Origin: Xestospongia muta
Lineage: Eukaryota; Porifera; Demospongiae; Haplosclerida; Petrosiidae
Length of the DNA stretch: 64,000 nt
Assembly (NCBI GenBank): GCA_963693285.1
Contig: OY848920.1
Location: forward strand, 4,105,135 to 4,169,134
Direction: 5' to 3'
The first letter of the stretch is position 1, and each line of letters opens with the position of its first letter. Below the pieces are notes generated by a model. That model worked only from the letters and a program-made list of their open reading frames with translations, was not told the origin of the DNA and did no database searches. Below, piece by piece: positions 57,251 to 64,000 of this stretch. Made by a program: the position numbers and the translations under genes.

Positions 57251-57970
57251 TTGAAATTTGTGTAATGATGTCATACCAACTTGGTATACTAGGAATCTAG
57301 AGGCTTAAGAATTAAATACAGTACTTAGCAACGTATATAGTTAGTCTAAGGACACGCGTTCACTTACTATTTGCAAATAAATTACAAAACATTCTATGAT
57401 CAGAAACTAAACATTAACTATGTCAGAACAAGGAGTTCAAGAGTTAGACAGTTCTGTATATGGCCACACCCCTTAGCAAATTAAAAGTATATTTCTTCTA
57501 CACACGTGAGACAACAAAAACTACAACCCTGTTAGTAACTAGACAATTATATCTGTCAATGTACACATACATAGTTATACCACTCACATCAGAAAATGGT
57601 GACTTCTTTATTGTGTATTACAAGTTACAACAACTCAACAAAACAGCTATGAATGGCAATCCAGTCTTATATTTAAAGAGATGTATACTCTATCTATATT
57701 AACAGAATAACAGAATGACAACATAATTTGATAATATTATTTCATAACTTAAAATGTCAGGTAATCACATTTGAAACCTATATCTGCAAACACTGTGACG
57801 TACACTGATTTAGAACCTTTCATCAGCTACATAGTGTTGATCAAAAACAATACAATTATATTTTTAAAAGCTATTTTTACTAACATTTCATGTAACATCA
57901 AAGGAATATGACAATGATATATCTCTTGGTAGCAATTCTCATTGTGGGAGTGACAACATAAAACCACATC
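57250..57970. other. No gene supported
   Basis: Contains a plus-strand open stretch 57460-57702 of 80 codons with no recognisable motif, and a short ATG frame at 57421 (MSEQGVQELDSSVYGHTP). Neither can be supported as a gene. Confidence 0.35.
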
Positions 57971-57973
57971 CCT

Positions 57974-58240
57974 CTACATCATCTGACAAAACATGGCCTG
58001 GAAAAGGGCTAATAAGGTGGTCAACTTCATTGATAAAAACAATAATGATGTATTGGACGTCGTTTCACTACTAATCCAATCCAAAACAGTAGAAATCTTC
58101 CAGGTACTTTTATAACGCAGTTGAGGTGGTCTTGAATTAAATACACCTCGTAACTTAATACCCTCTGAGCAAAGCACTTCTGTAAACCAAATCTACATTC
58201 CATTTTGACAAGTAATATATATGCTAGTGTCACTATAGAT
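57974..58240 (-). pseudogene. Tyrosine-recombinase N-terminal remnant
   Basis: The frame reads EGIKLRGVFNSRPPQLRYKS then TWKISTVLDWISS and LSMKLTTLLALFQ. The string G-V/I-F-N-x-R-P-P-Q-P-R-Y...W(D)V..VL.....L..KL..LLAL is the core-binding region typical of integrase-like recombinases in animal Crypton-type elements. The upstream part is in another frame and the catalytic half does not follow. It is on the opposite strand to the 50.7-kb remnant and 7 kb away. Confidence 0.6.
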
Positions 58241-60770
58241 CCTTCCTTTCTCTTAGTGAAGGGTTAGCAATACAAGACTAGTCTGGATGTCTTTTTGGTC
58301 ATTGTCACAAAATTCAGTAATGAGTAATTTTTTCATCTGAGCATAGATAATTTGTGAAATCAGTATGAAAGTATATATCAATCACCTTAGAAGTAAGAGG
58401 ACATATGTGACTTGTTCTTTTATTATTTCAACATTTCAATGAGATATCTGAATTTACATTGAAGTACATGTAAAGTGTATATGTACATGTATTGGTTTAT
58501 CCATTTGTTGTTTTAAAATAATGGTTTTATTTTTATAGAAACTAATGCAAGATTCACTAGCTCTCTCTGGTTTTATTAATAACCCTACCATCAGAAAACA
58601 ACTGAAATGAAGTAAGTAATAAAGATAAGTCTTCTTTCAACACTTATTCATCTGTAGCTGCTCTTAACGATGTTTTAAAAGAGAATAATATTTAATATTC
58701 TTCTACATTTTTATGTAGTTATGGCTATAGTGATTTTTCTATTGGAAAAGAAAAGTAATCTATGATTTCATTGGTCAAGCAAGGTCAGTACAAAGTGTTT
58801 ATACTAAATGTATGTAGAAGTGTATTCCAAATGTATGTATCAATTTTGCATGTACATTCTTATATAGGTGTCATATGGCCAAGCTACAAGCAGTTATTTG
58901 CAAGTATCATTTAAAACGTATTTTCACTCATAAATCCCAACCAACTTTCATTAGTTCATTGTAAGTTTATTCATTTATTTTGGCAATTAATATTGTAATA
59001 TTGTGTTATTACTGTTAGAATGAGGCATATTACAAGAGAGCAGTAAATGCATAAATAAATATACTTACTTTTAATCAAGAAGATATACGGCATGCAAATG
59101 AAGCAACATGTATCTACAATTACCATAAAACTTTAATTCAGTTTCTAGTTGCAAATTAAGATGCTTTAATATGATGCTTAATAATTATTATAATTGAAGA
59201 CCAAGATAATAACTTGTATACAACATAACCTTATGATCCATTAATATTGTTATTTAATTGCCTAAACTTTTCTTTGTATCAGGATTTAGTATTTTTCTTT
59301 GTATCAGGATTCTTAATGTCCCACTTGTTGATATAAGGAAAGAACCATTATGATCATTGTGATGTTACATGTTTTAAAGATAAAGTAGAAAAACATATTA
59401 TAAAGAAACAATACCTACTTAATTCTTCAAGTTATTGTTATATATTATGATCATTGCATATACTCATGTATCAAAATTAATTTGTGACAATCATTATGAT
59501 ATTTCATTGATAATAAAATTATTGAAAATGTTAATACCGCCTTACACTTTTCTGACATGTTGAGTACTAGGTATATATTCAGTGATAGAATAATAAAAAG
59601 AAAAGTAATATTTAACAATGGTAATGGCATATGTGAACTATCTGTGTTCAGCTTCTTTGATTGTTACTATACTGATTACTATGCTCTTAAACTGAAATCA
59701 TTTTCTACCTACAACTTTCTATCAAACCTCATCAACACTACTGTGTGAGCTCAAAGCCTAATTTTTTTATTCTGTGCATAAATATGTTAACACTTAGCTT
59801 GTCAATCCACACAGTTTAACAGTGGTTAAAAAATGAACACACAAAAAAGTAAAGTAAAAGTGATTATATACCACTTATGCAGTGTAATTGTTAACGATTT
59901 TATTATCACCATAGTGGAAAATGAAGCTGGTGTGAGTATTTCACCTTTATGGTAACATTAGTCCACCTAAATTTTTATGTTCTATTTTCTTGATGATAAT
60001 ATGATGACATGTCCACAGCGACAAAGATCAAAAGAATTCAGTCAATGCAAAAAAGATTGTAGACAACTATACTATAATATTTTTTATTAGACACCCAATC
60101 AATAAATTAGTCTTTTAAATATCTTCTTTTTAGAATGACTGCAAGTCTGTACAGCTTTGGTAAAGCTATGTAATCTGGACTCTACTTGACACACATATGA
60201 CACAGATATCCTGTAATTAATAATAACAGTTAATTTGGTAGTCTATAAGATGAATCACTTCTGATGATATCTAGATACACAATGTTTATTCATTCCCAAT
60301 TTGCATTTTTTAGTGTTTCAGTTATAATTACATAATTTAATTCACACTACCGATTGATCTAAGAGACTAGTGGTAGCCATTGGTAGAACTTAAGCCTCAC
60401 ACCCTATGAACACCATCTATTAAAGAATCTTTCTCCCTTACAAGGAGTCCTAGACACCTATTTTAGACTTAAGTTATGCATGATTACATAACATTTTATC
60501 AGTTCACAATGTACACTCTATATATCATTAAAACAGATATACTCCATTAATGAGGCAATGGACTATGCAATAAGAAACCAAACTTAATCACTTGAAGAAA
60601 CTTGTACAGAACACAGTCAACTAAATTAATGTACCATTCACAAAACCACAATTTATTCACAACAGTTGCATATAACTTACCTTCAGCATTAATTACTATT
60701 TGTAGGTACTGCCATTATAGTAGTTGGTATTCAACAGCATAGTTGGAGGGACAGGGTGGCTGGGAGAGTA
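58240..60770. other. No gene seen (58.2-60.8 kb)
   Basis: AT-rich sequence with only short open frames (for example 59557-59748) lacking splice or start support. A short local repeat, CTTTGTATCAGGATT, occurs twice near 59272 and 59298. Confidence 0.45.
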
Positions 60771-60773
60771 AAG

Positions 60774-60789
60774 CCCCCCCCCCCCCCCC
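60774..60789. repeat. Poly-C run
   Basis: Sixteen consecutive C followed by ACCCC, unusual in this AT-rich window and prone to length error in sequencing. The next 300 bases (60.9-61.1 kb) are less AT-rich and contain several CG-containing motifs, but no gene. Confidence 0.9.
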
Positions 60790-61239
60790 ACCCCAATAAA
60801 TAAAGTGGTAGGACTTATTCCCCCAAATCTTGTTCAAACTCTTTTTTTTAAATTGATCATTAATATGATTCATGATCAACTAAATAAAAACTATAATAAA
60901 AAAATAACTTGGCTGATTGGCTTTCACTTCGTGAAAAAACGAATGAATTTTTGACTGCGTCATGCTTATTCACATGTTAGATCAATCAATTAAGTATGAT
61001 GGCACCGCCTCTCGTGAAAGTCATTAGTTGAATTTTTCTAGCACGTTTCGCGCGCTATTTTTTGTCTTCAGCCACCCAAATATTGTTTTCGTTCCGCCGC
61101 CTATGTTAAACAGACACACAATTTTATGAATATGACTTAAAGTCTTCTCAGTATCAAAACAATAGTGAGATACATGTTCACCATATAATTATTATCATTC
61201 TGTAGTATGTTGAAAAGTCTTATGGGAAGGGGTAATAGA

Positions 61240-61530
61240 TGTGAAAGGACATTTCCGACTTTATATTTGTATGCATAACCAATACTAAAAATCAATAAAC
61301 AAAACCAAGCTATATATACAGTACAACAACCAATCAAAATACATCTAAGGAGTCCATTGTGATCTGTCAAGGACTCTATTCCAGCTAACCATTGGCTGTT
61401 GCTATGGACTCCTTAGATGTATTTTGATGGGTTGTTGTACTGTATATATAGCTTGGTTTTGTTTATTGTTTTTTAGTATTGGTTGTCCAGTCAAATATAA
61501 AGTCTGAAATGTCCGTTCACATTCTGTAGT
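61240..61530. repeat. Fold-back inverted repeat with ~47-bp loop
   Basis: The arm 61240-61363 (ACATTTCCGACTTTATATTT ... AAGGAGTCCA) is mirrored by 61411-61530 (TGGACTCCTTAGATGTATTT ... GACTTTATA.. inverse). Sequence ATTCTGTAGTATGTT occurs directly repeated at both outer sides (about 61198 and 61522). The element could form a long hairpin. Spurious frames such as 61137-61370 come from the arm. Confidence 0.8.
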
Positions 61531-61778
61531 ATGTTAACTAAAATACATATATGATTTTTGTAGACTTGCTAATTAACATTATTAACAATTAGGCATTTGT
61601 GGTTCAGTTGTTTTAATTAGGTCAATCCTTTTAGCAAAAATAGCTGTTAACAAATGTTTATTCTCATGTCTTTTGTTACTTGATTTGTATTTAAGTGACT
61701 CTCTGATGTTATTGAAACATGTTAAAAAAATATACACAATTTCAATTGATATCTACGAGAAGTTGACAAGATATCACA

Positions 61779-64000
61779 ACTGGTGATGAGGGATCGTGGA
61801 TACGACAAGGTCTATTTTGGTCAACTTCAGGAGTTTCAACCTGAATCAGAAACAATTGCTGCCTATTTGGAATACGCAAGTGTCTACTTCCAGGCTAACT
61901 CTATTGCTGAAGAGAAACAAGTAGCAGTGTTCCTCAGTGTTATTGGAGCTAAGATATTACTCCTTACTATACAACCTTACGGCACGAGACAGACCACAGG
62001 ACAAAGTCCTAAAGGACCTTGTAGGCGCACTCAAAGAACTTTTTCAGCCAAAGCCGATCATTATTGCAGAATGGTTTCACTTTTATCATCAACATCAAGC
62101 AGTAGGAGAATCGCTAGCCTAACATATAACAAAACTACAATGATTAGCTACCCACTGTGACTTTGGAAACAATTAAAAATGATGCACAATGGGATACATT
62201 TGTATGTGGACTGAGGAGTGAAAGTATTCAAAAAAGGTTGCTAACAGTTGACAACTATCGTTTGCTAAAGCTTATGATCTTGCCCAGGAATGGAAGATGC
62301 AGACAAGAACTCAAAGTCTCAACAAGGAGCAGAAGGAATAGTACAAAAGATAACATGGCCCTCCTCGAAGCGCAAGACAAAAGGGGAAGAGAGACCTTCT
62401 ATCGGTGTGATAAACAAAATCACACAGCAAAAAATGTAAGTTTCTAGATGCCAAATACCACAATTGTGGCAAGAAAGGGCACATTGCAACAGTTTGCCTA
62501 TGGAAAACGTCTAAACCAGGTAGGCATGGACACAAAGTATGTAAACTTGAATGGCAGCAATGCAGAGGAGCACAGCTGTTAACAATTGGTAAAGAGTTTA
62601 CGCGACCAATTACAGTAGAGCTGCTGAAAAATTAAAGCATTTATATTTGTCTAGATTAGAAAGGATTGCTGCAGTAACAGCAGTACAAAGAACTGTTCTA
62701 CAGAGCCTGCTGGACTGTTATAACCAAACTGTTTAAAGAAGACTTAGGAACTATCACTTTTTATCAGGCAAAGCTTCACATTAGAAAGGATGCAAATCCA
62801 TGACTTTTCAAACCATAAACGTTCCTTTTGCCATTACAATGGCTATTGAGAAAGAGTTAAACTAACTTGAAGCCATCAGTGCCATTGTTAAGGTAGAAGA
62901 CAGTGATGGGCATCACGGATAGTCTCATAACCAAAAAAGATCAGAAGTACCGCATCTGTAGTGACTACAAAGCCACAACCAACCAAGTGATGGAAGTGGA
63001 CCAGTATCCACTCCCTAAACCAGAAGATTTAATTGCTACATTGGCTGGCGGAAAGAAATTTACAAAACATGATATGTCTCAAACATACCAACAACTTACA
63101 CTCGACTACAAATCCAGACAGTATGTGACTATTAACAGCCACAAAGGGTTATATCAGTATAATCGCCTATAGTTTGAGGTGACATCACTACCAGCTATTT
63201 TTCAAAGGCTCATAGATACCATCCTTCAAAATATACTTAATGTCACATACTACATTGATGACATTCTAGTAAATGGTAACAATGATGAGGAATGCTTGCC
63301 ACAATCTTGTATATGTATTCAAAACAGCTACAGAAGTACAACATCCACATCAAGAAGGCTAATGGTGAATTTTCTATAGGATTCTATGGAATATTTAGGT
63401 CACAAGATTGATACCGAGGGTTTGTATACACCAATAGCAAGCAATTGTGCAAGTCCCAGAGCCAAGAAACATTCAAGAGCTCCGACTCTTTTCTCGGACT
63501 GTTAAACTATTACAGGAAGTCATGCCCAATTAATTACTATCATCCACCCACTTAATAACCTACTACACCACAGTTACAAGTGGCAGTGGACGCCTGAATG
63601 CTCAAATGCTTTTTAATAAGCAAAGAATATATTAACTATATCTCAGGTATTAGTCCAGTATGACCCCACTTTAGCTCTTTCACTTTCAGGAGATGTTTAA
63701 GCATGGCATTCGAGCTGTCATTTCTCATACATTTCCTAATGAAAGTGAACAACCAATTGCATTTGCTTCGAAGACACTTTTATTAAGTGAGAAACTATGC
63801 AAATTAGAGAAAGAAGCCCCCTGTCTCTCATCTATGGAGTAAAAAAGTTCCATCAATACCTCTATGGTTGCAAGCTCAATTTGTATACAGATGACAAACC
63901 ACTTACAGTAATATTTGGAGCTAAAAAGGGAATTCCTCCACTAGCAGCAGGATGCCTACAACGATGGGCAATTCTCTTATCAGCCTAATAGTTCAACATT
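61779..64000 (+). mobile_element. Gypsy-type retroelement, copy C, a different lineage, running off the window
   Basis: ACTGGTGATGAGGGATCG after a ...CACA at 61778 looks like the LTR end and primer-site region. Gag starts at about 61783-61786 (YDKVYFGQLQEFQPESE, then EEKQVAVFLSVIGAK) and shifts frame into VLKDLVGALKELFQPKPIII. A CCHC knuckle near 62460 has Tyr for the first Cys (YHNCGKKGHIATVC). RT (62903-63400) has ICSDYKATTNQVMEVDQYPL, KFTKHDMSQTYQQLTLDYKS and an intact YIDDILV box at about 63253-63273, with a stop at 63171. RNase H (63797-63988) has YGVKKFHQYLYGCKLNLYTD and DKPLT. Sequence divergence from copies A and B, and the KHDMSQTYQQ variant, mark another family. Frame breaks make it non-functional. 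Confidence 0.85.

Noticed and set aside
61137..61370. 77-codon minus-strand frame
   Set aside because: Mostly the arm of the fold-back repeat; no family match.

Overview
The window looks like AT-rich nuclear DNA of an early-branching animal, most likely a demosponge (Amphimedon-like). The evidence is spliceosomal exons with GTAAGT-type donors, Death-domain exons next to a COR-like P-loop GTPase, a cellular 2A ribosome-skipping motif, and Gypsy-type and Tc1/mariner-type elements. The species call is inference. Most of the 64 kb is non-coding, repetitive or decayed, and no RNA gene, CRISPR array or bacterial-style operon was seen.

Genes. The main gene reads on the minus strand from about 47.6 kb down to about 34 kb. 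Two Death-domain exons (47.3 and 45.1 kb) are followed by a 57-bp linker exon (41.6 kb), a 2,058-bp GTPase/COR-like exon (39.9-37.9 kb), a 51-bp exon (37.2 kb) and a decayed Death-like exon (34.1-34.3 kb). Every junction that can be read is phase 1. The GTPase exon has lost the Walker A Ser/Thr and carries an in-frame stop three codons after the P-loop Lys, so the locus is either a recent pseudogene or a source of a shorter product. A second Death exon lies at 1.7-2.0 kb and a broken one at 18.4 kb. Upstream of the broken one, at 20.5-20.7 kb, is an exon encoding a hydrophobic leader followed by GDVELNPGP, a canonical 2A motif. Other genes are a single-exon secreted or surface Ig-like protein (27.1-27.9 kb), a two-exon fragment of an animal family with a YP-L-D...SWK-type domain (30.4-31.0 kb), and a chain of minus-strand exons ending in a polyadenylation signal (6.2-8.3 kb).

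Duplications. About 1-5.06 kb is a direct duplicate of 45.7-50.3 kb. About 39.3-44.4 kb is duplicated in pieces, both directly and inverted, at 21.3-26.9 kb. That produces a head-to-head inverted repeat around a 1.1-kb centre and carries a broken GTPase copy. A satellite of about 142-bp monomers fills 9.06-18.1 kb and switches orientation at least three times around a captured gene fragment.

Mobile DNA. The window holds two related Tc1/mariner-type non-autonomous elements, one with its empty site preserved in the duplicate. It also holds three copies of a family with AACCTCGCTGT termini, a 441-bp element with perfect 28-bp inverted termini carrying a HIRAN-like reading frame, and a 282-bp MITE. 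There are three Gypsy-type retroelement copies, two sharing one integrase deletion and one containing a nested solo-LTR-like insertion. Two tyrosine-recombinase remnants complete the set.
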